64,000 nucleotides of DNA from contig NZ_WTYN01000001.1 in the NCBI RefSeq assembly GCF_009827535.1, positions 1,984,001-2,048,000 of the forward strand. The letters run 5' to 3'. The stretch is from Qipengyuania oceanensis. Its GTDB lineage: Bacteria > Pseudomonadota > Alphaproteobacteria > Sphingomonadales > Sphingomonadaceae. How positions within the stretch are numbered: position 1 is the first letter of the stretch; the number at the start of each line of letters is the position of its first letter. Made by a program: the position numbers and the translations under genes. The notes beneath the pieces were generated by a model. It made no database searches. It was not told the origin of the DNA and saw only the letters and a program-made list of their open reading frames with translations. Positions 18,517 through 27,697 of this stretch are shown here, piece after piece.

Positions 18517-20048
18517 CGCCCGATCCGCTCGGCCAGCCGCCGCGCAGCTTGCGCCGCCGAGAGCTTGTCGTCCTCGCGATCGACGCTGAAATTCGCTTCG
18601 CGCATGGCGGTTACGTCGATCGCGTCGACCAGTGGCTCCAGCGCCTGGAGCAGTTCCTCGTCCGCCGCGGCCTGTGAGTTCACGAGAACGATCGCGTCGT
18701 AATTGGGGAAGGCGCCTCGCGGATCCTCGAGCACGGTCAACCGGTCCGCGGCGATCCGCCCGTCCGAGGTATAGGCGCTGATGATGTCCGCCTCGCCCGA
18801 CTTGAGCGCATTGTACATGAAGGTCGGAGAGAAATTGCGCTGCGCTTTGAATTTCAGGCCATAGGCATCGCGCACCGCGATCCATTCGGGGCGCTCGAAG
18901 AACTCGGGGTCGCCGCCGATGACCAAGTCCTGTCCGCGTGCCGCAACGTCCGCGATGCTCTCGAACTGGCCGAAGGTCGCATCCTCGCCCCGCATGGCGA
19001 GCCCGTATGCGTTCTCGAATCCCAGCCGGCCGAGCACATGCGTCCCGCTGGTCTCCCGCTCCCACTGGACGATGGCCGCGTACATGGCATCGCGCGGCGG
19101 TGTGTCCTCGCGCTTCATCTGGTTGGTCCAGATCGTGCCGGTGTAGTCGACGAGGATGTCGATCGCCCCGCTGGCGACGGCATTGTGCGCGATGGCCGAG
19201 CCAAGCCCGTCGCGATATTCGACCTCGTACCCTTGCGCCTCGAGACGCTGGCCGATCAGCCGGGCCAGGATCAGCTGTTCGGAAAAGGTCTTCGCCCCGA
19301 TCACCACGCGCTCGTCCTCGCCGTATTCCATCTGCGAGGCGAATGCCGCGCCGACCCCCAGCACCACCGCCACGAGGCCGCCCAGCCACAGTGCCCTCGT
19401 GCGTGTCGCAAAGCCGCGTTCCACAAGGCCGAGCAGGAAGTCGGCAACCAGCGCGAGACCCGCCGAAGCCACGCAACCGGCCAGCACCAGCGCCCAGTTC
19501 TGGGTCTGCAATCCGGCGAAGATCGGATCGCCGAGGCTCGGCTGGCCGATGGTCGTCGCGAGCGTGGCCGCCCCGATGGTCCAGACGGCTGCGGTGCGGA
19601 TCCCGGCCATGACGAAGGGCGCGGACAGCGGCGCTTCCACCAGCCGCAGCTTCTGCCATTTGGTCATGCCGACGCCATCGGCAGCCTCCAGCACGCCGGG
19701 GTCGAGATTGGCCTGCGCCGTCACCGCATTGCGCAGGATGGGCAGCAGTGCATAGAGCGCCAGTGCAAGCAGCGCGGGCAGGAAGCCGAGCGTTGGAAGC
19801 CCCTCGCCGAAGACGGCGCGCAGGCTCAGCAGGATCGGAAAGAACAGCGCCAGCAAGGCCAGCGCCGGGACCGTCTGCACCAGGCTCGCGAAACCCAGGG
19901 CCACGCGCGCCACGGTCTGCGATCGGCTCGCCCGGACGGCGACCGGCAGCGCGACGATTATGCCGAGTGCTAGCGCGGCGGCAGCCAGCACGACATGCGC
20001 GGCCAGCTTGTCGCCGAGGCCCAGCAGGTGGTCCCAGAAGCCGTTCAT
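18513..20048 (-). CDS. Osmoprotectant ABC transporter, permease fused to substrate-binding domain
   Basis: A 511-residue fusion of the two non-ATPase parts of an OpuB/ProU-type importer for glycine betaine, choline or similar compounds. Residues 1-230 form the permease, with about six membrane segments and the coupling EAA-type loop (LEAADGVGMTKWQKLRLVE). After one further hydrophobic segment, residues about 245-511 form the OpuAC/ProX-type binding domain (GAKTFSEQLILARLIGQ, DILVDYTGTIWTNQ, SPTFMYNALKSGEADII). The fusion leaves the binding domain tethered to the membrane. It overlaps the ATPase gene by four bases (ATGA at 20045-20048), so the two proteins are made together. The ligand cannot be read safely. 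Confidence 0.9.
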   Translation of the reverse strand: MNGFWDHLLGLGDKLAAHVVLAAAALALGIIVALPVAVRASRSQTVARVALGFASLVQTVPALALLALFFPILLSLRAVFGEGLPTLGFLPALLALALYALLPILRNAVTAQANLDPGVLEAADGVGMTKWQKLRLVEAPLSAPFVMAGIRTAAVWTIGAATLATTIGQPSLGDPIFAGLQTQNWALVLAGCVASAGLALVADFLLGLVERGFATRTRALWLGGLVAVVLGVGAAFASQMEYGEDERVVIGAKTFSEQLILARLIGQRLEAQGYEVEYRDGLGSAIAHNAVASGAIDILVDYTGTIWTNQMKREDTPPRDAMYAAIVQWERETSGTHVLGRLGFENAYGLAMRGEDATFGQFESIADVAARGQDLVIGGDPEFFERPEWIAVRDAYGLKFKAQRNFSPTFMYNALKSGEADIISAYTSDGRIAADRLTVLEDPRGAFPNYDAIVLVNSQAAADEELLQALEPLVDAIDVTAMREANFSVDREDDKLSAAQAARRLAERIGR

Positions 20049-20812
20049 TGCTCCATCGCCGCCAGCTTCTCGGCCTGCGCCCGCGGCACGGCGACAAGGC
20101 CCTGGGCAATGTCGCCGCCGGCCCCGGCGAGCAGCGCGGCAGGCGTCTCATCGGCAACGATGCGCCCTGCATCCATCACCAGGACGCGGTCGGCCAGGAG
20201 CAGCGCCTCGGTCATGTCGTGCGTGACCATGACCGACGTCAGGCCGAGCCGGTCGTGCAGCGCGCGCACCCGCTCGCCCAGCGCATCGCGGGTGATCGGG
20301 TCGAGCGCGCCGAAGGGTTCGTCCATCAGCAGCAGCTTGGGATCTCCGGCCAGCGCGCGCGCCACGCCGACCCGCTGGCGCTGCCCGCCCGAAAGCTCGT
20401 CGGGCATCCGGCTCGCCATGGCCGGTTCCAGTTCGACCAGCTCCAGTAATTCGCCGATCCGCGCCTCGCCGATCGGGTTGCCCGCCAGCCGCGGCCCGAT
20501 CGCGATGTTTTCGCCCACGTGCATGTGCGGGAAGAGGCCGATCCCCTGGAAGACATAGCCGACCGAGCGCCGCAGCGCGGACGGCGGCAGGCTGGCGACG
20601 TCGTCGCCGTCCAGGATGACCCGTCCAGTGCTGGGTTCGACGAGCCGGTTCACCGTCTTGAGCAGGGTCGACTTGCCCGACCCGGAAGCCCCGACCAGCG
20701 CGACGAAACTTGCCGCACCGATGGTCAGGTCGACGCCATCGACCGCGGTGACGTCACCGAAATTCCGGGCGATGCCGTCGAAGAGGAGGAACGCGCCCTG
20801 TTCCGGAATCAG
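20045..20812 (-). CDS. Osmoprotectant ABC transporter ATP-binding protein
   Basis: About 255 residues of an OpuBA/ProV-like ATPase that powers the adjoining permease fusion. Walker A is GASGSGKST, the Q-loop lies in GYVFQGIGLFPHMHVGENIA, the signature is LSGGQRQRVGVARAL, and Walker B ends LLLMDEPFGALDP. The CBS pair found at the end of ProV is absent. The start is uncertain. In frame there is no ATG, GTG or TTG between the fold's first strand and codons deep inside the upstream lipoprotein gene. The best candidate is CTG at 20812, which overlaps that gene's stop as CTGA and has GGAAG just upstream. The alternative is an ATG at 20983 that would add 57 unrelated residues. Confidence 0.88.
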   Translation of the reverse strand: MIPEQGAFLLFDGIARNFGDVTAVDGVDLTIGAASFVALVGASGSGKSTLLKTVNRLVEPSTGRVILDGDDVASLPPSALRRSVGYVFQGIGLFPHMHVGENIAIGPRLAGNPIGEARIGELLELVELEPAMASRMPDELSGGQRQRVGVARALAGDPKLLLMDEPFGALDPITRDALGERVRALHDRLGLTSVMVTHDMTEALLLADRVLVMDAGRIVADETPAALLAGAGGDIAQGLVAVPRAQAEKLAAMEQ

Positions 20813-21276
20813 TCTTCTTCCGCCGGCTGGTAATCGATCTGCTGCAACTCGATCCGCCGACCCGCAGAATCGATGGCGATCATATTGCCCTCGCTGTCCT
20901 GGTTTTCCAGCTCCCAGCAATCGCCCTCGACATTCTCGCCATCGGGAAGGAAACAAAGGGCATCGTCGTCGCGGATGTTCCACGTGCCGGTGCCGTTCGG
21001 CTCGCCGTTCTTGCGTTCGCGATAGGTCCCGTCGTCATCGAGGAAGGTCGCAAAGACCGACCCGTCCGCGCTTTCGCTGCGCCAGCCGCTGTGGCGCATC
21101 ATCGGTCGCGGGCCATCCGGCTGGTCGCTGCCGGTCGGCGTGGGCGTGGGCGTCGTTTCGTTCCCGGCAGCCACATCGGCAGCGGTCGCGTTGTCTGCCG
21201 CCGCCTCCTCTGCCGGCGTGCAGGCGAGCAGCGCCAGCGCGAGCGTGGTGCAGGAGAGGGGAAGGATGATGCGCAT
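20809..21276 (-). CDS. Putative lipoprotein, first gene of the transporter operon
   Basis: A 155-residue envelope protein of unknown function. The signal peptide ends with lipobox LLAC at C19, so it should be lipidated by Lgt. An Ala/Thr/Pro-rich low-complexity linker covers about residues 24-55. The rest is a small acidic domain with a [18 protein letters not shown] stretch, similar to small beta-rich lipoproteins of sphingomonads, with two further Cys. The ATG at 21276 is chosen because it begins the signal peptide. The stop overlaps the presumed CTG start of the ATPase gene, so the lipoprotein appears to head an operon with the osmoprotectant transporter. A link to transport is inferred from position only. 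Confidence 0.75.
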   Translation of the reverse strand: MRIILPLSCTTLALALLACTPAEEAAADNATAADVAAGNETTPTPTPTGSDQPDGPRPMMRHSGWRSESADGSVFATFLDDDGTYRERKNGEPNGTGTWNIRDDDALCFLPDGENVEGDCWELENQDSEGNMIAIDSAGRRIELQQIDYQPAEED

Positions 21277-21434
21277 CACACGCGGCCTTTCGGTTGCTTG
21301 GTGCGGCATTAGCGCGTGCGGCAACGAAAGGTCAAAGATCGCCGCTGCTTGTCCGTGTTCGCGGTTTGCGCCCGTCCGGCAGCTTCGCTAAGCGCCGCTT
21401 GCAACCGAAACCACATACCGTGCCAGGAGAGAGC

Positions 21435-22601
21435 ATGCGCGCGACCCCCGATTTCGACTTCCAGCTGGGCGAGAGCGCCGAGATGATCCGCGAGACGGTC
21501 GCGCGGTTCGCCGACGAGCAGATCGCCCCGCTCGCCGCGCGCGTCGATCGAGAGGACTGGTTTCCGCAGGAACTGTGGCCCGCGATGGGCGAACTCGGCC
21601 TCCACGGCATCACCGTCGATCCCGAAGATGGCGGCCTCGGCCTCGGCTACCTCGAGCATGTCATCGCGGTCGAGGAAGTCAGCCGAGCGAGCGCGAGCGT
21701 CGGCCTTTCCTATGGCGCGCATTCCAATCTCTGCATCAACCAGATCCGCCGCTGGGGCAGCGACGAGCAGAAGGCGAAATACCTCCCCGGCCTGATTTCC
21801 GGCGAGCATGTCGGCTCGCTCGCCATGTCGGAGGCGAGCGCCGGGTCGGACGTCGTCTCGATGAAGCTCAAGGCCGAGGAAGTTCAGGGCGGCTACGTGC
21901 TCAACGGCACCAAGTTCTGGATCACCAACGCGCCCTATGCCGATACGCTGGTGGTCTATGCCAAGACCGATGGTCATGCAGGATCGCGCGGCATAACCGC
22001 TTTCCTGGTCGAAAAGGGCGACGAGGGCTTCTCGATCGGCCAGAAGATCGAGAAGATGGGCATGCGTGGCTCGCCCACGGCGGAACTGGTGTTCGACGAC
22101 TGCCATATTCCCGAAGACCGCATCATGGGACCATTGAATGGCGGCGTCGGTGTGCTGATGAGCGGCCTCGATTACGAGCGCGTGGTGCTCGCCGGGCTGC
22201 AGCTGGGCGTGATGCAGGCGTGCCTCGACACCGTCATTCCCTATCTTCGCGAGCGCAAGCAGTTCGGCAAGCCCATCGGCAGTTTCCAGCTGATGCAGGC
22301 CAAGGTCGCCGACATGTATGTCGCGCTGCAATCGGCCCGCGCCTACACCTATGCCGTCGCCAAGGCGTGCGATGCCGACCAGACGACGCGCTTCGACGCG
22401 GCGGGCTGCATCCTTCTCGCATCCGAAAACGCGTTCCGCGTGGCCGCCGAGAGCGTCCAGGCGCTGGGCGGTGCGGGCTATACGACCGACTGGCCGGTCG
22501 AGCGTTACCTGCGCGATGCCAAGCTGCTCGACATCGGGGCAGGGACGAACGAGATCCGCCGGATGCTGATCGGGCGCGAGCTGATCGGGGCGGCAGGCTA
22601 G
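21435..22601 (+). CDS. Isovaleryl-CoA dehydrogenase
   Basis: A 388-residue FAD-dependent acyl-CoA dehydrogenase that oxidises isovaleryl-CoA to 3-methylcrotonyl-CoA in leucine breakdown and passes electrons to ETF. The subtype is suggested by [16 protein letters not shown], typical of IVD, by [15 protein letters not shown] in the FAD site and by the catalytic Glu region [11 protein letters not shown]. The C-terminal [15 protein letters not shown] is standard for the family. The ATG at 21435 has AGGAGA 4 bases upstream. The downstream methylcrotonoyl-CoA carboxylase beta subunit gene supports the assignment. Its TAG stop shares CTAG with the stop of the opposing secreted-protein gene. Confidence 0.93.
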   Translation: MRATPDFDFQLGESAEMIRETVARFADEQIAPLAARVDREDWFPQELWPAMGELGLHGITVDPEDGGLGLGYLEHVIAVEEVSRASASVGLSYGAHSNLCINQIRRWGSDEQKAKYLPGLISGEHVGSLAMSEASAGSDVVSMKLKAEEVQGGYVLNGTKFWITNAPYADTLVVYAKTDGHAGSRGITAFLVEKGDEGFSIGQKIEKMGMRGSPTAELVFDDCHIPEDRIMGPLNGGVGVLMSGLDYERVVLAGLQLGVMQACLDTVIPYLRERKQFGKPIGSFQLMQAKVADMYVALQSARAYTYAVAKACDADQTTRFDAAGCILLASENAFRVAAESVQALGGAGYTTDWPVERYLRDAKLLDIGAGTNEIRRMLIGRELIGAAG

Positions 22602-23647
22602 GCCGCCACGCAGTTCCCGTCGCGAACCCCGCTGACGCTCCCGACGCCGAGGACGATCTTCGCCCTGCGAGAGAAGGTCAGTGCCTGCCAGCGCCCCGAA
22701 TTGCCGGTCGCCGTGCGGCTGCGCAGGAAGGTTAGGTTGAGCAGCTCGTACTGTTCAGGATCGATCCGCCCTGCATGGAGCATGCAGCGCCACTGGGCGA
22801 CGTTCCACGCGTAATCGCGCCCGATCCCGTCCTGGTCGATCGTTTGCGAGATCGCGTCGTACCAGCCGAAGATCGCATCGAGCCGCTGCCAGTATTCCTC
22901 GCGCGGCATTGCCGAAAGCTTGCGGCGCAGACGATTGATGTCCTCCGACGAGGGAAGCCCGCCCTGCTGCACCCGCGTATCGATCGCCCAGCGAACCTTG
23001 CGCATGGTGATCGGCCCATTGGGGAAGACGCGCTGCAGGTCGCCGCGCACGAGTTGCAGCAGGTCGAGGTAATGATCGAGCTGGACCTGCAGCATCCGGG
23101 CGCTTTCGAAGAGCGCGGTCAGTTCGCCCATGATGACGGGGTTCAGCTTGCCGTCCGGCCCGTGCGCGGCGAGGATGCCTTCGCGACACGGCTCGCGCAC
23201 CGGCACGGCGAGGCAGTCCTTGGAGAAGAGCAGCTTGCCATATACCGGAGCAAGCCGCGCGATCTCGCGCTTCGCCTTGCGTTTCGAGCCGAACGAACTG
23301 CGCCATTCGAGGAGTACCGGTTGCAGGCTCCCAGTCCCGTAATTCCATTGCGCCATGCCTACCGAGACCAGCTGGCTGTCGAAATTGCCGACCGGCATGG
23401 CCCAGCAACCCATGGTCTCGGGGATCGAGGTTTCCTGCATCCTCTCGAAGATCGCCGCCCGGTCGAGCCCGATTTCGGCCAGCTCTCCCGCTACCTGCGG
23501 CTCGATGGTCAGAGAAGGCACATCGCCGACCCTGTGACACGGCGGCGGTACGGGGGGCACGTAAGCTCCCTCCTGCGCGGCAACCGGTTGCGACAGAGAC
23601 ATGAACAGCAGCGCGGCTGCAAGCAGGCGGATCGACATCGTTTCCAT
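22598..23647 (-). CDS. Secreted protein of unknown function inside the leucine locus
   Basis: A 349-residue protein with a clear signal peptide (residues 1-24, cut after PVAA). It lies on the opposite strand between the isovaleryl-CoA dehydrogenase and methylcrotonoyl-CoA carboxylase genes. I do not recognise the family firmly. The segment [19 protein letters not shown] (about residues 95-112) resembles the GxLQWN-GxGxLQP motif that I associate with some lysozyme-like or peptidoglycan-active proteins; that is recollection and not tested. Cys residues at 37, 81 and three later positions could form disulfides in the periplasm. The start is ATG 23647 or ATG 23638; both keep the signal peptide. 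An open frame continuing upstream to 25.8 kb is only antisense to the carboxylase gene. Confidence 0.72.
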   Translation of the reverse strand: METMSIRLLAAALLFMSLSQPVAAQEGAYVPPVPPPCHRVGDVPSLTIEPQVAGELAEIGLDRAAIFERMQETSIPETMGCWAMPVGNFDSQLVSVGMAQWNYGTGSLQPVLLEWRSSFGSKRKAKREIARLAPVYGKLLFSKDCLAVPVREPCREGILAAHGPDGKLNPVIMGELTALFESARMLQVQLDHYLDLLQLVRGDLQRVFPNGPITMRKVRWAIDTRVQQGGLPSSEDINRLRRKLSAMPREEYWQRLDAIFGWYDAISQTIDQDGIGRDYAWNVAQWRCMLHAGRIDPEQYELLNLTFLRSRTATGNSGRWQALTFSRRAKIVLGVGSVSGVRDGNCVAA

Positions 23648-23704
23648 TGTGACCGCTTGGCGATGCGATGCAAGACCGTTAGGGCGAGGCCCCAAGGAGA
23701 CACG

Positions 23705-25312
23705 ATGACCGCACCCGCACTCACCTCGAAAATCGACCGGGAAAGCCCGGAGGCAAAGGCGCGCTTCGAGCACAACAAGGGCCTCGCGCAGGAGCTGCGT
23801 GCGAAAGTCGCCGAGGCCGCGCTGGGCGGGCCGGAGAAGCACCGCGAACGCCATGTAAGCCGCGGCAAGCTGCTGCCGCGCGAGCGGGTGGAGCGCTTGC
23901 TCGATCCGGGCAGCCCCTTCCTCGAGATCGGGCAGCTGGCCGCCAACGGGATGTACGAAGGCGACGTCAACGGCGCCTCGATGATCTGCGGTATCGGCCG
24001 CGTCTCGGGTCGCCAGGTGATGATCGTGTGCAACGACCCGACGGTGAAGGGCGGCTCCTACTACCCGATGACCGTCAAGAAACACCTGCGCGCACAGGAA
24101 ATCGCTCAGGAGAACCGCCTGCCGTGCATCTACCTTGTCGATAGCGGGGGGGCGAACCTGCCCTACCAGGCGGAGGTCTTCCCCGACCGCGAGCACTTCG
24201 GGCGGATCTTCTTCAACCAGGCGAATATGTCGGCGCTCGGCATCCCGCAGATCGCCTGCGTGATGGGCAGCTGCACCGCGGGCGGCGCTTATGTCCCCGC
24301 CATGTCTGACGAGACGGTCATCGTGCGCAACCAGGGCACGATCTTCCTTGCCGGCCCGCCACTGGTGAAGGCCGCGACCGGCGAAGAGATCAGCGCCGAG
24401 GACCTCGGCGGCGGCGACCTCCATGCGAAGAAATCGGGCGTCGTCGACCACCTTGCCGAGAACGACGAACACGCGCTTACCATCGTGCGCGACATCGTCA
24501 GTCACCTGGGAGAGAATACCGGTGCGGCGAAGGACGTCTCGCTGAAGGAGCCGCGCCCGCCCAAATTCGATGCGGACGATCTCTACGCAATCGTGCCCGA
24601 TGACGTGCGCGCGCCCTACGACGTGAAGGAAATCATCGCGCGCCTCGTCGACGGCAGCGAGTTCCACGAGTTCAAGGCGCAGTACGGCAGCACGCTGGTC
24701 TGCGGTTTCGCCCACATCTGGGGCATGCCGGTCGCGATCCTCGCCAACAACGGCGTGCTGTTCTCTGAAAGCGCGCAAAAGGGCGCGCATTTCATCGAAC
24801 TCGCCTGCCAGCGGCGCGTGCCCTTGCTGTTCCTGCAGAACATTTCGGGCTTCATGGTCGGCGGGAAATACGAGGCGGAGGGCATCGCCAAGCACGGCGC
24901 AAAGCTCGTCACCGCCGTCGCCACCGCGACCGTACCGAAGATCACCGTCGTCATCGGCGGCAGCTTCGGCGCAGGCAATTACGGGATGGCAGGCCGCGCC
25001 TATTCCCCACGTTTCCTCTTCACCTGGCCCAATGCGCGCATCAGCGTGATGGGCGGGGAGCAGGCCGCAAGCGTGCTGGCCACCGTCCACCGCGACGCCG
25101 ACAGCTGGACGCCCGAAGAGGCCGAAGCCTTCAAGGCCCCGATCCGGCAGAAGTACGAGGACGAAGGCAACCCCTATTACGCCACCGCGCGGCTGTGGGA
25201 TGACGGCGTGATCGACCCGGTGCAGACCCGCGACGTCCTGGGCCTTGCCTTTGCCGCCTGTCTCGAGGCCCCGATCGCAGAGCGCCCAGCCTTCGGCGTG
25301 TTCCGGATGTAG
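23705..25312 (+). CDS. Methylcrotonoyl-CoA carboxylase, carboxyltransferase (beta) subunit
   Basis: A 535-residue biotin-dependent carboxyltransferase that moves CO2 from biotin to 3-methylcrotonyl-CoA, the leucine-degradation step after isovaleryl-CoA dehydrogenase. The length equals that of MccB. Both crotonase-fold halves are present. The N-terminal half has [19 protein letters not shown] and the oxyanion glycines of [14 protein letters not shown]; the C-terminal half has [12 protein letters not shown] and [16 protein letters not shown], which stabilise the biotin enolate. The ATG at 23705 has AAGGAG 7 bases upstream. The alpha subunit carrying biotin carboxylase and biotin is not in the window. 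The stop codon overlaps the -35 element of a candidate stress promoter for the next gene. Confidence 0.94.
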   Translation: MTAPALTSKIDRESPEAKARFEHNKGLAQELRAKVAEAALGGPEKHRERHVSRGKLLPRERVERLLDPGSPFLEIGQLAANGMYEGDVNGASMICGIGRVSGRQVMIVCNDPTVKGGSYYPMTVKKHLRAQEIAQENRLPCIYLVDSGGANLPYQAEVFPDREHFGRIFFNQANMSALGIPQIACVMGSCTAGGAYVPAMSDETVIVRNQGTIFLAGPPLVKAATGEEISAEDLGGGDLHAKKSGVVDHLAENDEHALTIVRDIVSHLGENTGAAKDVSLKEPRPPKFDADDLYAIVPDDVRAPYDVKEIIARLVDGSEFHEFKAQYGSTLVCGFAHIWGMPVAILANNGVLFSESAQKGAHFIELACQRRVPLLFLQNISGFMVGGKYEAEGIAKHGAKLVTAVATATVPKITVVIGGSFGAGNYGMAGRAYSPRFLFTWPNARISVMGGEQAASVLATVHRDADSWTPEEAEAFKAPIRQKYEDEGNPYYATARLWDDGVIDPVQTRDVLGLAFAACLEAPIAERPAFGVFRM

Positions 25313-25336
25313 GAACGCAGTAGCGCAAGCGGCGTT
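25312..25336 (+). promoter_or_regulatory. Candidate EcfG-type promoter, perfect match
   Basis: GGAAC at 25312-25316, 16 bases, then CGTT at 25333-25336. This is exactly the element reported for EcfG general-stress sigma factors of alphaproteobacteria (GGAAC-N16/17-CGTT). It starts within the carboxylase stop codon and lies about 45 bases before the GTG start of the next gene. Confidence 0.7.
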
Positions 25337-25378
25337 GGGAGACTCGTAAGGGGTGGACGGGGAACAAGGAGAGTTCCC

Positions 25379-26098
25379 GTGAACGACCAGACTACCACAC
25401 TCCTGATCGTCGCGCTGATCGTGGTAGCCGGTGCTATTGTCGGCTGGCTGCTCATGCAGCGCCGACAGACCAAGGAATTGCGCGAACGCTTCGGCGACGA
25501 ATACGACCGCACGCTCGATGCGCGCGGCGGTCGCAGCAAGGCCGAAGCCGACCTGCTCGAACGCGAAAAGCGCGTTGCCGAACTCGAAATCCGCAAGCTG
25601 ACACCTGCCGAGCACGATCGCTACGCCGCCGACTGGACGGCGACCAAGGCGCTGTTCGTCGACGACCCGAAGGCTGCGGTCGGCAAGGCCGATGCACTGC
25701 TGACCGACGTCATGCAGTCCAAGGGCTACAAGGTGTCTGACTTCGAGCACCAGCATGCAGACCTCACGGTCGAACATGCCGACGTGGCCACGCATTACCT
25801 CGCCGGTCACACCTTATGCGAACGGTGCGAGGCGGGCGAAGCCTCGACCGAGGATTTGCGCCAGGCGATCAACCATTACGAAGCGCTGTTCGATCGCCTC
25901 GTCGACGACATCGCGACCCCCGACGATGACGTGACGGTGCGCGGCACCCGGATGGACGAAGCTCCTGCGCGCCCGGCTACCACGGATACCGATGCGCCCC
26001 GACCCAATCCCGCGATCGGCGAACCCGTCGTGATCGACCGCGATATCGATGCGGAGGGCACCGTCACCTCCACGTCCACCCAACGCACGACCCTTTGA
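25379..26098 (+). CDS. Membrane-anchored protein of unknown function, probable stress gene
   Basis: A 239-residue protein with one N-terminal membrane helix (about residues 8-25) and a long cytoplasmic or periplasmic hydrophilic part. Residues 27-75 are highly charged (LRERFGDEYDRTLDARGGRS, then a Glu/Arg/Lys-rich helix), a likely coiled coil. A helical domain with the pattern RYAADWTATKALFVDDPKAAV follows at about 80-165, and the tail is acidic and Pro/Thr-rich. The GTG at 25379 has AAGGAG 7 bases upstream. A perfect EcfG-type promoter and a strong terminator after the stop suggest a single-gene transcript made under stress. I know homologues of this type only as hypothetical proteins. Confidence 0.82.
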   Translation: MNDQTTTLLIVALIVVAGAIVGWLLMQRRQTKELRERFGDEYDRTLDARGGRSKAEADLLEREKRVAELEIRKLTPAEHDRYAADWTATKALFVDDPKAAVGKADALLTDVMQSKGYKVSDFEHQHADLTVEHADVATHYLAGHTLCERCEAGEASTEDLRQAINHYEALFDRLVDDIATPDDDVTVRGTRMDEAPARPATTDTDAPRPNPAIGEPVVIDRDIDAEGTVTSTSTQRTTL

Positions 26099-26147
26099 CA
26101 CGAACCGGCCGCTTGGACGCCTAGACGCGTTTCAAGGTTCGTCACGG

Positions 26148-26173
26148 AAGGCGGGGCCGCAAGGCCTCGCCTT
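26148..26173 (+). terminator. Intrinsic terminator after the membrane-anchored protein gene
   Basis: Arms of 11 bases at 26148-26158 and 26163-26173 pair with one G-U wobble around a GCAA tetraloop, followed by TT. It lies 50 bases after the stop codon at 26098. Confidence 0.85.
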
Positions 26174-26213
26174 TTGCGGTTTGCGTGCTAAGGCGATTTT
26201 TCAGGGAGAGGGC

Positions 26214-26840
26214 ATGGCCACGCAAACAGAGCGCAAGCCGTCGCTGTCGTCGCGCATCGTGCGCGCGATCATAGAGGCGGTCTATCGCTGGCAGGGTTGG
26301 CGGATCGAAGGCGATCTGCCCGACATTCCCAAGTATGTCATCGCCGGCGCGCCGCACACTTCCAACTGGGACTTCGTATTCTTCACCGGGGCCACCGCGG
26401 CCCAGGGTGTCAGGCCCAATTTCATGGGCAAGCACACGCTGTTCACGGGCGCGATGCGCAACTTCATGTTCGACATGGGCGGCATTCCCGTCGATCGCAC
26501 CAAGCGGGCCAATTACGTCGAACAGGTTGCCGACGAATTCGAAAAGCGTGACCGGCTCGCGCTCGTGATCGCCGCTGAAGGGACGCGTTCGTCGAACGGG
26601 GAGTGGCGCTCGGGCTTCTATCATATCGCGCGCGCCGCCAACGTGCCGATCGTGCCTGCTTGGGTGATACCGAAGCAGCACCGGCTCGGCTTCGGCCCGG
26701 CGATCATGCCGCGCGAAAGCTATGCCGAGACGCTCGCGGAAATCGCCCGCTTCCTGCGTTCCAAGCGGCCGGACTTCAGCCGCTACAAGGTGCTCGAGGC
26801 GCAGGCGCAGCGTCTCATCGAGGAGGAAACACATGGTTGA
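26214..26840 (+). CDS. Lysophospholipid acyltransferase family protein
   Basis: A 208-residue member of the PlsC-like acyltransferase family, which moves acyl groups onto lysophospholipids at the inner membrane face. The catalytic HX4D block appears as APHTSNWDF near residues 44-52, the second block as MGGIPVDRTK near 88-97, and the third as AAEGTRSSNGEWRSGFYHIA near 120. The family's PIVPAWV follows. It lacks a membrane anchor at its N-terminus and is short, like the variants found in bacteria that may make ornithine or other lipids. ATG 26214 has GGGAGAG in front. The next gene overlaps its end by 8 bases, so they form an operon. Confidence 0.9.
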   Translation: MATQTERKPSLSSRIVRAIIEAVYRWQGWRIEGDLPDIPKYVIAGAPHTSNWDFVFFTGATAAQGVRPNFMGKHTLFTGAMRNFMFDMGGIPVDRTKRANYVEQVADEFEKRDRLALVIAAEGTRSSNGEWRSGFYHIARAANVPIVPAWVIPKQHRLGFGPAIMPRESYAETLAEIARFLRSKRPDFSRYKVLEAQAQRLIEEETHG

Positions 26841-27633
26841 AGCCCTGCTGGTCAATGCGGTAATCCTGCTGGCGGTCGTCCTGGCGCTATGGGCGATTTC
26901 GGTGCGGATCGACGACGTGTCGTTCATCGACAGCTTCTGGGGCGCCGGGATGGGCCTCATGGCGATCACCAGCTGGCTGCAGCTCGAGCGGCCAGGCGCG
27001 CTTGCCGGCCTGCTGCTGGCTATGACCTGCGCCTGGGGATTCCGGCTCGGCATTCACCTTCTGCGCCGCTGGCGGCGCGAGGGCGAGGACCAGCGCTACA
27101 AGCGCATCTTGCGCAAGGATCGCGAGAAGGGGCGCTTCGCCTTTGCCGCGCTGACCAAGGTGTGGCTGGGCCAGGCGGTGCTGCTGTTTCTCGTCTCCAG
27201 CCCCGCGCAGGTCGGCATCCTCGCCAGCGAGGCACCGGCTCCTGTCGCCGGCATCGCCTGGGCAGGCATCGCGCTTTACCTGGTCGGCATCTTCTTCGAA
27301 TGGACCGGCGATTGGCAGCTTGCCCGGTTCAAGGCCGATCCGTCCAACGAGGGCAAGATCCTCGACACCGGCCTGTGGCGCTACACGCGGCACCCGAACT
27401 ATTTCGGCGATGCCTGTGCGTGGTGGGGCATCTGGCTGGTCACCGCGTCGGCGGGGTGGGAGTGGGCGCTCTACACCGTGGCCGGTCCGATCTTCCTGAC
27501 CTTTACGCTGACGAAATGGTCGGGCGCGGCCTTGCTCGAATCGGGGATGAAGAAGAAGCGGGGCGACAAATACGCCGACTACATCGCGAGAACTTCCGCC
27601 TTCATTCCGATGCCCCCCAAGGCGCGCGGCTGA
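26833..27633 (+). CDS. DUF1295 membrane protein (steroid 5-alpha-reductase-like fold)
   Basis: A 266-residue integral membrane protein of the DUF1295 family, related to isoprenylcysteine methyltransferases and steroid 5-alpha reductases; its bacterial substrate is unknown. About seven hydrophobic segments are visible. The conserved signatures are DVSFIDSFWGAGMG near residue 25, the GLWRYTRHPNYFGDACAWWG block near 180-200, which forms the cofactor pocket in relatives, and the C-terminal RRGDKYADYIARTSAFIP-type ending. ATG 26833 has AGGAGG at 26821-26826 and overlaps the acyltransferase gene by 8 bases, which suggests a shared lipid-related role. That role is inference. Confidence 0.9.
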   Translation: MVEALLVNAVILLAVVLALWAISVRIDDVSFIDSFWGAGMGLMAITSWLQLERPGALAGLLLAMTCAWGFRLGIHLLRRWRREGEDQRYKRILRKDREKGRFAFAALTKVWLGQAVLLFLVSSPAQVGILASEAPAPVAGIAWAGIALYLVGIFFEWTGDWQLARFKADPSNEGKILDTGLWRYTRHPNYFGDACAWWGIWLVTASAGWEWALYTVAGPIFLTFTLTKWSGAALLESGMKKKRGDKYADYIARTSAFIPMPPKARG

Positions 27634-27640
27634 AAAATCC

Positions 27641-27665
27641 GAAACTTACGGCTGGTCCGCCCGTT
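27641..27665 (+). promoter_or_regulatory. Weak candidate EcfG-type promoter
   Basis: GAAAC at 27641-27645, 16 bases, CGTT at 27662-27665: one mismatch to GGAAC-N16-CGTT. It lies 32 bases before the start of the lipoprotein gene at 27698. One-mismatch hits are common by chance, so this is only a suggestion. Confidence 0.35.
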
Positions 27666-27697
27666 GGAGACACAATCGCTTCAGTGGAGACAACCAG

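Noticed and set aside
23648-25810. A 720-codon N-terminal extension of the secreted protein at 22598-23647
   Set aside because: It is antisense to the carboxylase gene, lacks any domain, and the real protein begins with a signal peptide at 23647.
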